DNA from: Pteria penguin
Taxonomy: Eukaryota > Mollusca > Bivalvia > Pterioida > Pteriidae
Direction of reading: 5' to 3'
Assembly (NCBI GenBank): GCA_035048485.1
Contig: CM068590.1
Location: 3,508,093 to 3,572,092 of the forward strand
Length of the DNA stretch: 64,000 nt
This document shows positions 47,101 to 55,099 of this stretch, piece by piece. The position numbers were made by a program, and so were the translations under genes. The notes beneath the pieces are model-generated. The model was not told the origin of the DNA. It was given only the letters and a program-made list of their open reading frames with translations, and did no database searches. Positions within the stretch are counted from its first letter, which is position 1; each line of letters starts with the position of its first letter.

Positions 47101-48241
47101 TTTTTGAACCATGAGAGATAGAGACTTCATATTTGACATACGTACTCAACTAATGAAGCCCTTTCAAATGACACCAAGGTCGATGACCTTTTGACCTTGA
47201 CAATGACCTTCATGCTAAAAGTAACATTTTAGCCTTTTGTTCCAACGGGGACATTAGCGTTTCTCAAACACAGTTTGTTTTTTAAGAAAAGTTACATAAA
47301 CTTGTAAACATTGAGATAAAAGGATGTTCCTCCGTCATATGAAGATCTTTATGGTGTGTTGTTTTCTTACCAGACCACCAAACATTATGAGTTGCTGAAC
47401 TACAGTGAGCATGGTACCACTGTGGACAATGTGTTGTATTCTTGTGACTTCTCTGACAAGCCGGCCACCACCCCACAACCCACCCCTGTGGTGGCCGCAG
47501 TTCGCAGCATCATCAAAACCAAACAGGAGAAATTACAAGAGGAGAGAGAGCAGAGGGTGACCATGAGCGCCAAAGCTAGTACGGTAGGTCAAAGCTAGTA
47601 CGATAGGTAATTATATAGGTATGTTGAAGAGCTTGTATCTTCGGAAGACGGTGTAATTGATCAGTGTAAAGATCTTGTTTTTATCTTTCAGAATATGTAC
47701 TTTAATTGTGAAATAAATTTATTCAAAATTTGTCCAAAATGTTCTCTATTAAATATTGTATTTTGATCAAGGCCAGTGTTAACATAATTTTAGTCAGTAG
47801 AACGTTTGCCTAAATGAAGCATTTCTTTAAATAGAATGTGAAAGCAAAAGGTGAGGCCCAAACTACCACTGGAGTGCTATCCTGTAGGAAATGGGACATA
47901 GCAACATTACAGTTGCAGTCAAATTCTGTTGTAAATGGATAAAAAAGGGGGGGGTATTCTTTAGTTTTCTTTCAGTGAAATAATCAAGTACTGATCTTTT
48001 TCAGATGAAGAAACCTTGTAATTGTAAATCGAGCAGCTCTAATTTGATTGGAGGAAGTGGTGCAGGATGGGAAGGCACAGCACTATTGCATCATGGGAGT
48101 TACATTAAAGTTGGATGTTTGCAGTTTGTATTCAGCATCGTAGATCAGGCGACAGACATCTTAAGCCACGAAAGAAAGAAAGAGCCGATGTCGCTCCTGA
48201 AATCCACGCTGCGTGGAACTGATCTGGAACTTCTTAAGTGA
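20141..48241 (+). CDS. PHF12: PHD finger protein 12 (Pf1), complete, 15 coding exons
   Basis: Coding exons: 20141-20188, 24517-24698, 34778-34859, 35900-36146, 36821-36935, 37502-37634, 38691-38861, 40019-40153, 41027-41663, 43060-43215, 43415-43552, 44076-44171, 45083-45165, 47374-47583, 48005-48241. They total 2670 bases (889 residues plus TGA) with every phase matching. Domains: N-terminal [14 protein letters not shown] (5-19); PHD1, residues 53-96, all eight zinc ligands present; a segment at about 149-187 ([20 protein letters not shown]) aligning with the Sin3/MRG15-binding part of vertebrate Pf1; PHD2, 220-264, with Cys/His ligands intact and the unusual CPNH end also found in vertebrates; and a C-terminal FHA domain, about 695-860. 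From family knowledge, PHF12 is a nuclear scaffold that recruits Sin3-HDAC and MRG15 to transcribed chromatin. The protein is shorter than human PHF12 (about 1,000 residues), mainly in the linker after PHD1. Confidence 0.97.
20907..21074 (+). mobile_element. tRNA-derived SINE, family 2
   Basis: A box ATAGTGGTTAAGCGCTTGGC, B box GGTTCGATTTC, then TACCTCCTGCTTCCATGTCG and GCGACGTAAAACACCTATCA. A diverged copy lies at 37052-37220. Confidence 0.85.
21617..21843. mobile_element. MITE with TACAGTC-GGGTGGAACTT ends
   Basis: TACAGTCTGGGTGGAACTT at the left matches the reverse complement of AAGTTCCACCCGGACTGTA at the right. Internal CCACTG/CAGTGG palindromes recur. A partial copy of its left half lies directly upstream at 21513-21607. 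Confidence 0.8.
22480..22712 (+). mobile_element. SINE family 1, 5'-truncated
   Basis: Lacks the tRNA head. Begins near CGAGTCCCGCTCTGGTCATG and continues CTTTCGGATGAGACAGTAAA to an ATCA tail. Confidence 0.88.
23490..24011. mobile_element. hAT-like nonautonomous element, 522 bp, TSD TTTTG
   Basis: Ends are CAGGCCTCGAAACTAG and TTAATTTCGAGCCCTG, flanked by TTTTG at 23485-23489 and 24012-24016. It is an internally deleted relative of the 31211-31965 element: about 230 bases are missing after CTCTCGTTACTT. CAGGG ends fit hAT; a 5-bp duplication fits the hAT5 subgroup, as I recall it. Confidence 0.88.
24517..24698 (+). CDS. PHF12: PHF12 exon 2 (basic helix and first half of PHD1)
   Basis: Acceptor CTCCTTGCAG, donor GTAAGT. 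Encodes QIQKLVAPP, an arginine-rich stretch ([16 protein letters not shown]), then [20 protein letters not shown] and HLQC. PHD1 is split within the codon after HLQC. Confidence 0.96.
25316..27776 (+). mobile_element. GCTCACCTGAGC-type element, long copy
   Basis: Starts TTTTTAGCTCACCTGAGCCA and ends GGTACTCAGGTGAGCGATAT then GGGCCTCTTG. The interior is built of about five diverged modules of roughly 400 bases (TTCTTCAGAACC, GATGAAGTACT, CAAATTGGTTAACAGATAAT). The 3' part holds the empty site for the hAT-like insertion in the second copy. It lies in PHF12 intron 2. Confidence 0.85.
28300..29640. mobile_element. Decayed DNA element with inverted arms
   Basis: Left arm (about 28304-28400: ACACGTATTATTCTGTCGCT, CGCCGTGATGACGCAAGCCG) is repeated inverted at about 29485-29605 (CGGCTTGCGTCATTACGGCG, GAATAAGTAGTGTTTTTTGA). 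Outer limits are unclear. The interior has no open frame of note. Confidence 0.5.
30030..30345 (+). repeat. Dispersed repeat with CCCCTTGCGCAA / GAGGGG features
   Basis: Starts ATCCCCTTGCGCAACTTGTT then GCAGAGGGGGTATAG and ends ACGCGAGGGGATGCTAGGCT, like a degenerate dispersed repeat with G/C-run ends. It abuts the next element. Confidence 0.45.
30346..32280 (+). mobile_element. GCTCACCTGAGC-type element, second copy, interrupted
   Basis: Same ends and modules as 25316-27776, with high identity in the 3' part. It is split by the hAT-like element at 31211-31965. Without the insert it is about 1.2 kb. Confidence 0.85.
31211..31965. mobile_element. hAT-like nonautonomous element, 755 bp, TSD TATTT
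   Basis: Ends CAGGGCTCG/CGAGCCCTG are perfectly inverted. The flanking duplication TATTT lies at 31206-31210 and 31966-31970. The same host repeat at 27441-27490 has the uninterrupted site (GGACAATATTTGAAACAATT). This longer copy keeps the roughly 230-base interior lost in the 23490 copy; no intact transposase is seen. Confidence 0.93.
32300..34135 (+). other. PHF12 intron 2, nothing firmly recognised
   Basis: There are fragments of a repeat rich in TGACCTGGACC near 33150-33350 and three copies of ACCGAAACGGCA-like sequence at 33590-33640. No exon was found. Confidence 0.5.
34139..34645. repeat. 55-bp minisatellite, 9 copies
   Basis: CAAATAGGCATCATACATGT recurs exactly every 55 bases from 34151 to 34591, nearly identical. 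It ends 133 bases before PHF12 exon 3. Confidence 0.96.
34778..34859 (+). CDS. PHF12: PHF12 exon 3 (second half of PHD1)
   Basis: Acceptor ATCAATTGCAG, donor GTCAGT. Encodes [20 protein letters not shown], then KVSPPKPE. It supplies the last two PHD1 zinc ligands (CHRC). Intron 2 before it is 10.1 kb. The 3' part of this exon is duplicated at 35165-35205. Confidence 0.95.
34903..35087. mobile_element. Palindromic MITE with 9-bp duplication
   Basis: Ends TAGACCATATTCCGATTTTG and (reversed) TAGACCAAATTCCGGTTTTG; almost all of its 185 bases pair. Flanks TTCACTGAA and TTCTCTGAA (34894-34902 and 35088-35096). The sister unit shows the empty site near 35477. A 9-bp duplication suggests a Mutator-like origin. 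Confidence 0.85.
35165..35205 (+). pseudogene. PHF12: Fossil duplicate of PHF12 exon 3 end
   Basis: CTGTAAAGTTTCTCCTAAAC then CAGAG|GTCAGT copies the last about 30 coding bases and donor of exon 3, with a 3-base loss and substitutions. No acceptor precedes it, so it is a decoy donor rather than an exon. Confidence 0.7.
35229..35444 (-). mobile_element. SINE family 1, reverse, truncated
   Basis: Runs from CTGATGCATTGCATACAAAT to the GGCCACACTGGCTTC head. Its ATCA tail is lost. Near-repeats CAGTGGTACTTAAATT (35201) and CAGTAGTACTTAAATT (35443) flank it as a probable target duplication. Confidence 0.85.
35900..36146 (+). CDS. PHF12: PHF12 exon 4 (linker and Sin3/MRG15-binding segment)
   Basis: Acceptor TTTTTCTACAG, donor GTATTG. 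A serine/threonine/proline-rich linker precedes [18 protein letters not shown], which aligns with the vertebrate FELLIAAAMERNPTQFQLP segment. In mammals that segment binds the Sin3 PAH domain and MRG15. The partner assignment here is by homology. Confidence 0.93.
36821..36935 (+). CDS. PHF12: PHF12 exon 5 (start of PHD2)
   Basis: Acceptor GGGATTTCAG, donor GTAAGT. Encodes [20 protein letters not shown] through [12 protein letters not shown], with the first two PHD2 zinc ligands at its end. Confidence 0.94.
37052..37220 (+). mobile_element. SINE family 2, diverged
   Basis: TGTAATTGTTAAGCACTTGG, a GATTTGAATCC B box, and TAACCTCTTGCTTCCATGTC match the family 2 copy at 20907. It is in PHF12 intron 5, close to exon 6. 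Confidence 0.7.
37502..37634 (+). CDS. PHF12: PHF12 exon 6 (rest of PHD2)
   Basis: Acceptor TTTGTTTGCAG, donor GTAAGC. Encodes [20 protein letters not shown], then [20 protein letters not shown] and EHAV, nearly identical to vertebrate PHF12. Confidence 0.96.
37856..38394. repeat. 18-bp minisatellite, about 30 copies, in PHF12 intron 6
   Basis: Unit TGAATTACTTGGTCTGTA. As 18 is a multiple of three, it yields a 137-residue MNYLVC-repeat frame, which is an artefact. Confidence 0.96.
38691..38861 (+). CDS. PHF12: PHF12 exon 7
   Basis: Acceptor TGTCTCCCAG, donor GTGAGT. Encodes [20 protein letters not shown], then [17 protein letters not shown] and a basic tail. It matches the vertebrate [29 protein letters not shown] region. 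Confidence 0.94.
38968..39060 (+). repeat. tRNA-like fossil
   Basis: CAGTGGCTCAGTGACTAAGG (A box) and GGGTTTGAATACCAC (B box) in PHF12 intron 7. Likely a SINE head; a second piece with GGTTCGAATCCCC lies at 39908-39930. Confidence 0.5.
39145..39866. mobile_element. hAT-like element, 722 bp, TSD TAGTA
   Basis: Ends CAGGGGGGAAACTTTG and (reversed) CAGAGGGGAAACTTTC, flanked by exact TAGTA at 39140-39144 and 39867-39871. This is a different family from the 23490/31211 pair but has the same 5-bp duplication. No transposase frame. Confidence 0.88.
40019..40153 (+). CDS. PHF12: PHF12 exon 8
   Basis: Acceptor GATGTTAG, donor GAG|GTAACT. Encodes [20 protein letters not shown] and ends ATPEEQEE; in vertebrates this is VPDAIKSQYQFPPPL ... 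AEQQE. The donor and last exon bases are echoed in a repeat run just downstream. Confidence 0.92.
40138..40325. repeat. PHF12: Degenerate run copying the exon 8 donor
   Basis: AACAAGAGGAGGTAACTCTTAAT-like units, 25-40 bases, begin with the last bases of exon 8. Copies lie near 40141, 40168, 40198, 40231, 40256, 40277 and 40303. The last keeps GAACAAGAGGAGGTAACTCT unchanged. Confidence 0.85.
40455..40960 (+). repeat. Repeat fragment plus degraded SINE in PHF12 intron 8
   Basis: 40600-40780 is about 75% identical to 46500-46685 (TCAAATGACAGAAA-CG, CATACAGTGCTCAAAATGAT, AATAATTCTTA-CGAAAACCCTG). A degraded family 1 SINE body follows at 40785-40955. Short open frames here are by-products. Confidence 0.65.
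41027..41663 (+). CDS. PHF12: PHF12 exon 9 (long low-complexity exon)
   Basis: Acceptor TATGTTTCAG, donor ACAG|GTAAAG in phase 1. Begins [20 protein letters not shown], matching the vertebrate [21 protein letters not shown]. The rest is Ser/Thr/Asn-rich and probably disordered. The frame stays open past the donor to 41797, but joining to exon 10 is what restores the conserved protein. Confidence 0.93.
42213..42361. repeat. ~30-bp minisatellite, 5 copies, in PHF12 intron 9
   Basis: TTTGTTCACAAATCTG-GTTGTT then TCTTC repeated five times with spacings of 26-34. Confidence 0.9.
42775..42942. mobile_element. Palindromic MITE with TATACAGAGTTAT ends
   Basis: TATACAGAGTTATATCCCAT and the reverse complement of ATGGGAAATAACTCTGTATA form 168 bases of near-palindrome, including ACCATTGTGACATC/GACGTCACAATGGT. 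Ends at TA. A diverged relative lies at 51176-51325. Confidence 0.85.
43060..43215 (+). CDS. PHF12: PHF12 exon 10
   Basis: Acceptor CTTTATTTCAG, donor GTAGGT. Encodes a serine/asparagine-rich stretch and then [17 protein letters not shown], which aligns with vertebrate AMVDLTNSLRAFMDVNG. Confidence 0.91.
43415..43552 (+). CDS. PHF12: PHF12 exon 11
   Basis: Acceptor TTATTGTAG, donor GTAACA. Encodes [20 protein letters not shown] then QLLPSK; the vertebrate counterpart is [22 protein letters not shown]. Confidence 0.92.
44076..44171 (+). CDS. PHF12: PHF12 exon 12 (start of FHA region)
   Basis: Acceptor TTCTTACAG, donor GTTAGT. Encodes [20 protein letters not shown] then [11 protein letters not shown], matching vertebrate VQARAVFYPL ... 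YRTLYIGT. The 3' half of this exon and its donor are the founding unit of a 102-bp tandem array to 44700. Confidence 0.93.
44125..44700. repeat. PHF12: 102-bp tandem array of PHF12 exon 12 3' end plus donor
   Basis: ATGCCATAT recurs at 44141 (the real exon), 44246, 44348, 44450, 44552 and 44653. Each unit carries GTCCT-TCATAAC-AAAGGTCA, CCATCCTAATGCCATAT, the exon end, and a GTTAGTGA or GTCAGTGA donor-like site, then intron sequence ending GGTATAGGTAA. Confidence 0.95.
45083..45165 (+). CDS. PHF12: PHF12 exon 13 (FHA core)
   Basis: Acceptor TTTGTTACAG, donor GTAAAA. Encodes [20 protein letters not shown] then HAFIFYDE, the FHA core strand motif conserved with vertebrates. Confidence 0.96.
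45297..46230. mobile_element. Tc1/mariner-like (pogo-type) nonautonomous element, 934 bp
   Basis: Ends CCGTATTCACTCGTGTATAG and (reversed) CCGTATTCAATTGTGTATAA, flanked by TA on both sides. GTGTATAATACGCAC is repeated subterminally. No transposase frame remains. It lies in PHF12 intron 13. Confidence 0.8.
46247..46462 (+). mobile_element. SINE family 1, 5'-truncated
   Basis: Begins GGCCATGCCGGTGTCATGTC and ends in ATCAATCAATCAATCA. Nearly identical to the 22480 copy and truncated at a similar point, which suggests a shared truncated source. Confidence 0.9.
47013..47285 (+). repeat. Dispersed ATGCCCC/GGGGGCATA repeat
   Basis: TATGCCCCGGGATC-ATAGATAGG then GGGCATA at the left, and TGACCTTTTGACCTTGACAA with TTCTCAAACACAGTTTGTTT at the right. 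A piece of the same family lies at 27930-28085. Confidence 0.6.
47374..47583 (+). CDS. PHF12: PHF12 exon 14 (FHA)
   Basis: Acceptor TTTCTTACCAG, donor ACG|GTAGGT. Encodes [20 protein letters not shown] then LYSCDFSDK and a charged [14 protein letters not shown] helix. The donor is followed at once by a direct repeat of itself. Confidence 0.95.
48005..48241 (+). CDS. PHF12: PHF12 exon 15 (C-terminus, TGA stop)
   Basis: Acceptor ATCTTTTTCAG. Encodes [20 protein letters not shown] then [20 protein letters not shown], and ends LELLK plus TGA at 48239-48241. This is the most conserved C-terminal block of PHF12. The tail after FVFSI is shorter than in vertebrates. Confidence 0.96.
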   Translation: MKKPCNCKSSSSNLIGGSGAGWEGTALLHHGSYIKVGCLQFVFSIVDQATDILSHERKKEPMSLLKSTLRGTDLELLK

Positions 48242-50129
48242 TATGGTCTTCTCCAGTAAAGAGAAAAGATGTGGCATTAAATGAAAACGCCAGGGACTTA
48301 GACATACAAACACTTAATGTGCCAAAATCTAATCAAGCTGTGCATGCCGTTGGGAAGTCATGTGACCAGTAACCACATGATTTTCCCGTTAACCACGTCG
48401 GCAAGATGTTTTGTCAGGTAGTCGCAACTCGACACTGGTAAAGAATTGGCATATATATTTGCCAGAGTTGTAACATGTATGAAGGAAAGTAATCATATGT
48501 GACAACTGCAATTACTGTGAAATCTGAATCAGAACACGTAGCTACCAAAACGTAAACGGCACATGAATTCTGGCGGAGTGAAGCAAGTCGGAATTTGCCT
48601 GTAACAGTTGAGGTGCCATAGAGTTTGGGATGATAAAGCACTTCCAACTTTATTCATGTGCCCTTTGATCTCGACTGAGATGTAGAACACAGATCAGGAT
48701 CTATGCTGAATTATCCACAAAATCTAAGGCAAACGTTACTCCGAAGAAGGAGGAAATTTATATTAAAAAATTAAGTTTGAGCACTTAAACACTTTTACAA
48801 ATATTTTTTACTTAGAAGATCTTTATAGTATTTTTCATCTTTCTGTTTGCAAAAGTTCTATATGGGTTAAAAAAAACCATGTCACAAATTTTTAATCTGT
48901 TTTGAAGTAGCAGTACTTAAATAGCAATGTTGACACAGACCAAGGTTGAGAAATTTTACGCCATTGTTGGACTTTTTCAAGTCATAGGGTGGAATGATTG
49001 TTACAAATGTAAGTGACCAAGGCTGTCGCAGGTTTTACCTTGGATATGTTTGGTCACATGACTGTAAAATGATAAAGAGTCTGATTGAGTTTAAAGATAA
49101 GTGTCAGTAAAATTTGCTCAAGGTACGTCATTTGGGATTATAAAATTTGTTCAGGAAAAAATCAACGTTGCACATGCAAGTTAAATCGCTACGTTTCCTA
49201 TTTAGGAATGAATTTTCATTCATGAATAGTATATGATTTGAAAGTACTTGAAAATATCTCAGGAGGTAATAACAGGTTCTCAATTTGAATTCGAATTAGA
49301 AATGGGAAAATGTGGAATTTATGGGAAATACTAGTGACAAAAAAATTTTCAAAGTATGCACGAGGAACAGTTCCAAAGCATACAATATTTGGACATCAGC
49401 AAAAAGTGTTAGAGAACAGAACGGTCTCTATAAATTTTGATCAAGTTTTTGTCATTATGGAAAAATTTCTAAGTATGTGCAATATATTGTATAACATTGT
49501 TGTACTCTGAATTTAGAAATGTGCTGTTTGGGATGCAGGCTTCTAGAGTTGTGGCTTTTCAGAAGGAAGCTGAATAGGGGGCATTAAGAATACATCATTA
49601 TGGAGGTTAAAACATCAGATTGGTCTGACTGTTTACAAAGGGTAAGGGCAAAAATTGTCCGGGTTTATTTTTGTTTACTTCGTACATGTATACGAATTCA
49701 ACATTTGGTTTGTTGCAACCTTAGTAATAAGAGTTGAAGCAATCAGATTCTTTGTTATTTTATGTCTCAATGAATCAAAAAAGTCGATGCTTTCTTTTGG
49801 TCTATCTTTTGGGTCTTATTGCTTTACTATTTGCCGTGCTCAAACGTGTGTAAATTTTCACCTTTAAAGTTCCACACAATGCAAAATCTACCGTTCAGGT
49901 TTACTCAGGGTCGCATACTATACTGCTACATATGATGCACCGATTTCATTTCATCTCCACTCAAAGCGAGGTAGTGATGACATCTTTACAAGTCGCTGAA
50001 TGTGAATGGAACCTGGTATAAAAATTTGTCTTCAGAGTATTAATATGATGAATTTTGCAATGCACATGGTATATCACAGCATCCTGACGGTGGCTAGGGG
50101 TTTTAAATGCTGTGCAATAGCCTTCAAGG
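48242..50129 (+). other. PHF12 3' UTR and flank
   Basis: No further coding similarity follows the TGA. No poly(A) site can be assigned with confidence; AATAAA occurs later, near 51082. Short open frames (49310, 49655) look like chance. Confidence 0.5.
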
Positions 50130-50721
50130 CAGGGCTTCAAGTGTTCATTTTACATAACTAGCCATTTGGCTAGTAACCTTAATATTTACTCTCCACATAT
50201 TCTGGCAATCAAATCTTAAACTTTGAATCAAAGAAGGTCCAAAAGCAATATGAAAAAAAAGAACATTTTATCACCTTATACTAGGCAAAGGCAGAGTGGC
50301 ACTTGAGTCGATTGACAATTCGTGAACATTCACTGATTGGTCCGTGTCAAACAGCTTCGGCAATTTGAAGCTAAATGAGGTAAAGCTTGGATGAGATTTA
50401 CATTTCGACGCCATTTTGATGTGATCATGCTTCATTCATTTGAAACGCTTGTTATGTTACCAGCTTTCTTTTAGCGCAAACATGATTTGGACTAAGTAAT
50501 TGTAATAAAAGTAAAGATCAACCAGGTTCGGAAAATCCACTTCCAGAAATTTTATTGTTCCGATAATTTCCTTGCCATTTTGCGATATACAGAGGGGTTT
50601 TTTTTTTTTTGTTTTTGTTTTTTGTTGTTGTTGTTTTTTTTGGGGGGGGGGGAGGTCTCGCCTTTTCCCAGCTTTACTTGGACGTGAAACGTGAGTAATT
50701 TACTCGCAACTTGAAGCCCTG
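50130..50721. mobile_element. TIR element with CAGGGCTTCAAGTG ends
   Basis: CAGGGCTTCAAGTG at the left pairs with CAACTTGAAGCCCTG at the right, 592 bases apart, and GGCTAGTAA-like sequence lies within. Flanks CAAGG and CTTTC do not match, so the target duplication is lost or the limits are off. Confidence 0.65.
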
Positions 50722-51175
50722 CTTTCTGTATCTGGGTTTGAATATCATTCTAGGCTTATGGGGAAGTTGTGTCCATGTGCTTACCAAAGGACCGTGGTTT
50801 GACACATTACTGGCCACCAATATGTAGATGAAGTAACTCCAATGAGGCATTCTGTAGTAAAGAATGAACAAATATTAAAGTGTACGGTATGTCCTCGTCT
50901 TAAAGGTTGTGCAGTATATTGTACTGGCATCCTAAAGTTGTCAAAGTTTTGTGATAGCACATAGCTATAATTAATGATGTCCATAGCTTTTTGTTTGATT
51001 TAAAAAAATCAGCTTAAAGTTGGAATAGATGGACTTGCTTGTAAGTGTTACTACAATATTTTGCCTTTGTCATGAGCAAAAAATAAAAATCCTGAAACAA
51101 TGGTTTATAGCATTCTTAAGAATAGAAGGTTTTGATTTGTTCATGGTAACTTGGCTGTATCGGGCGTTTTCCTTA

Positions 51176-51325
51176 TACAGAGTTGTTTCCCCAAGACTGC
51201 AAGCTGGCAACGAAAATCGAACCATTTGTACTTCTTCTACATCATTACCTGTACTTTTTACACCAGTTTCCATAGATCTGGTTGATGTGACAATGGTTTG
51301 TTGTCAGATACCTGGCATTCTGAGA
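51176..51325. mobile_element. Diverged relative of the 42775 MITE
   Basis: ATACAGAGTTGTTTCCCCAA at the left, and ACACCAGTTTCCATAGATCT with GACAATGGTTTGT-GTCAGATACCTG at the right, match the 42775 element interior. Confidence 0.65.
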
Positions 51326-53848
51326 TAGCCAAGCATCATGTGAATACAAAGTAAGCACAATAAGCGTACTATCAGAGTATAAGGTCACATTAGGTGGGCT
51401 CCTCATGTCGGAGCATTCTGTATACTCTATCCACAGGATAAAGTATAAGCAGAATGGTTTTTTAAGCGTCTGTCAATTTTGACATCATAGGTATGATTTT
51501 GAAACATGAATTATGACGTCGCTTTTGTTACCGATTGCAAATAGTTCAGGTACTATTTCATGATTTTGTGACTTGTAAAGATGTTGCATTCATTATTCGC
51601 AAGTCTCTACTTCAGCAATAGCTTTCTGAACAAGGTTTTACCACGTTGTTACATGCCCTTGCTGTATTGTTAATGAATCATGATGTTGATAGATTCCTGA
51701 TAATGATTTATAATAATGTTGATGAATTTTCATGTTCGCATGTATCAAATATTTGATGAAATTTTTAGCGGATTATTGATATTTTAGAGATCAAGTAAAT
51801 AATGTGAACTAGTCTCTTTGTTTTGTTGATTGTATTGATATTATCGCAAGTCTGTTGAGTGAAAACCTGGTAAGCCGGTGGGATAAATTTTCGTCTTACA
51901 TTTTTGGCTGTATTGCAATGCAATTCTGGCCTATTGATTAGCATGTCCGTCTGTCTATCCGTCATTTTGGTATATTTTCTGGTTGAAGCAAAATCTCAGC
52001 AACTAAGAGGAGCATAAACATAATGTTTCACATGTAGCGTCTTTATGAACAGAGATTTTTATTTATGCCATGACTTTTGACCTAGTGACCTTGATCTTGG
52101 ACTTTGACCTACTTTTGAAAAACTTTGATTTTGGCTGTATTTTTTAATCAATAGGGGTAGGGCTTTGATACCTCATACAGGTCCTTTATGACCAGAGCTT
52201 TCAATTGATACTATGACTTTTGACTTTGTGACCTTGACCTTGTTTGGAATTTGCCTTGCAATCTGGCCATACCGGAATAGCTGCTCCTACAATTTATTTA
52301 AGACCTTGTCATACCTTAGTTCCAGATCAGTATTGGATGGGTTGAAGTTTGAGGGACTTCTACAGAAATGTAGTTTTTAAAACACTGCCGAGCAGTTGCT
52401 TTCAACAACAACCACTTTCACAACAAATTAGTGACACATTTTATTGAAGTGATTATTTACCACTTGGATCATATTGATAATTTCCCAAGATAAAGCATGT
52501 TACATCCACATATAGCTAATATAGTTGTCAACTCAATGAAATTCATACTGTTTGTATGTTGTGAAATTACCAGAATTGGTTGTATGTGGTTGTTACATAA
52601 TTGATCATCAGAATTGGTTATATACGATAGTTACAGAATTTGTTTATATGTGGTTGTTACAGAATTGATCATTGGAAATTATTGATACAATCTGGTAGGT
52701 AGATGATCATTTCATTAAAATATGAGTCGCAAGTTTGTTGTCCAAGTGTTAAATTGTAGTGCAAATCAGTTGAACTTTGACCCCTAGGAGCTGTTCTTAA
52801 ATCACAATTTTTTATGGAGTCCTACACATTCTTGTAAAAATGACCAGTTTTAAGACCGTATTACATTATGTGGACCACCACTAATAGGCAGGTATTGTGA
52901 AGAGATCATATCTGTAATATTTCATTAACAGCACTTTGGTAATTGGGAGAAAATAGTCTGGTTACCGCGGACAGATGAAGTATTGCATGAACTCAACCAG
53001 TCGAGTTAGTAAACATAGTAAGAGATGTCACAAGTTCCGGAATCGAAAGGCTCTTTCTTGCTCATTTGTTTCATATTTTACTTTTCTAACTTTGGAATAT
53101 ACTTCTTAAAGATGTGCCGTGTGATTTCCAGAATTGGATCGGCAACAAGTCAGGTTGGACCCAGGAAATCGGCATTAAACTGAGGCCAGAAAATCAACTC
53201 TAAGCTAGATTTGGCGTTTTAAAAAGATACCAAAACTTTGCCTTGCATATATCATGTGTTAGCTTGGACAGATGTCATTATGAAAGTGTGGTGTAGCACA
53301 GAAAATGATCGCAGAACCTGTTCCATATGGAATATATTTCCTTTTCGCCTATGCGGTTTGGGGCATATTGTTTTCGTCCTGTTTGTCTGTGGACAACTAA
53401 CAACTGAGGGATCGCCAGATCCAACTTAAACCACGCCCATTACTTAGTTCCATTGTGAAGTCATAGTTAAATTCATGTTTGACGGGCCATTTATTTATGA
53501 CGTCATAACGAACAAGTGTATGATGTCGGGCATTTGACGATCACTCAATTGAAGTAAATTTTCAACTATACCAACCAGTGCTTTCATATTTCACATATTA
53601 GCTTCTTGTGAAAAGACTTCTCCATTGGTTTACTAATTTGTGACCTTGACCTTGAATTTGACTGCTTAAAAGAACAATTCTTGTCAATGATTTTTCAACC
53701 ATTTTAGCTTGGAATTTCATGTCTTCCTTATGGCGAGACCTTTCCTGTAATGCCATAATTTGTGGCCTTGGCCGTTTAGTTGGAATTCCACTAAAAACCT
53801 TGAAACGTAAACGTTCACTTTTGAACTATAGGTGATAGGTATTTGATT
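51326..53848. other. Intergenic, mostly unrecognised
   Basis: A TGACCTTGACCTTG-rich dispersed repeat is visible at 52060-52330. Three loose copies of CAGAATTGGTT-TATGTGGTTGTTA lie at 52570-52680. No gene was seen. Confidence 0.5.
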
Positions 53849-54664
53849 TTTATACGCCTGTCATTAGACGGGACGTATTATGTCCGGGGTCATATTTTCC
53901 GGACTTTTTTTGCCGTTTTTCAAGATATTGAGGTGAAATTTGGTATATAGCTTTATTTTAAGCGGCGTCAGTACCAGTTCGAGTTTTGTTACGTTTGACC
54001 TACTTTTGACGGATTTATGGCCCCTGGACTTTTAAATTTCAAAAAATTTTCAGAAATTCATTGATTCATTAAAAATTTTTTGTCAAAACATTATGAAATT
54101 TATCATGAAACAAGTAAAATGTACCAACTATCACATATATTACGGGTTTTAATATCGTTTTCTTCATTTTTGAGAAATTTATAATTTTAGGCGGGGGGGG
54201 TGACCATCTGTCCAAGGTCATGTTTTCCAGACTTTTTTTGCCGTCTTTCAAGATATTGAATTGAAATTTGGTATATTGCTTTATATCAAGCGGCGTCAGT
54301 ACCAGTTCGAGTTTTGTTACGATTGATCACTTTTGACGGATTTATGGCCCTTGGAATTTTCAACTATCACATATTTTACAGGTATTGATATCCTTTTCTT
54401 CATTTTAGAGAAATTTATTTTTTAGGGGGGGGGGGAGACCTGGATTAAAAAGATTTCAAGATTTTTTGCAGGTCAAGTTCGAAGATGGGTTTGATAGGAC
54501 CATTTCTGCAAGAGTTATTGCCCTTGGACTTATTCCCATGATAAAATACTATGAAACGCAATTAACTAAAAGTAAATGTCAGATGTTTTTCATGAAACTC
54601 ATGCCAAATGTGAATTGATGCCGTCCGAATTAAGCGACGGGCGTATTCTGCCACGCTCTTGTTT
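53849..54664 (+). mobile_element. Dispersed element with ACGCCTGTC / GACGGGCGT ends and internal duplication
   Basis: Starts TATACGCCTGTCATTAGACG and ends AAGCGACGGGCGTATTCTGC. Within, TTTTCC-GACTTTTTTTGCCG through GACGGATTTATGGCCC occurs twice (about 53896-54022 and 54219-54343). AT-rich with G runs; no frame. Confidence 0.7.
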
Positions 54665-55099
54665 ACTTGTGTGAAACACGTGGCAAGACTTTATATTGAA
54701 AACATAATTTATGACCTGGACCTTTACACTTGACCTTAACTGAGAAAATGTTTGCCATAGCCATAGTGTTTGAACGACAGGATGGAAACCTTTCCATGGA
54801 TACAAATATTCATGACTTTGCAACCATGACCTTCATGCTTGACACACATAGAAATGCTTACTATTGCCATAACTTTTGAACCATAGGAAATAAGGCTGGG
54901 AAGCATAGCGTTTAACAAACACATTTTGTTGGTTTTAAACATTGCATTATTCATTTTACATGTATTAATTACATCCAGTGTCGAGTAAAAGAGAAAACCA
55001 GTAACAGACCACGAAAATCAGAAATCACTCTGCCAGGTCTTTCTATATATTAAGTATATAAACCACAGCTTTAGGCAATGTAATTAAATTCCATTTAAT

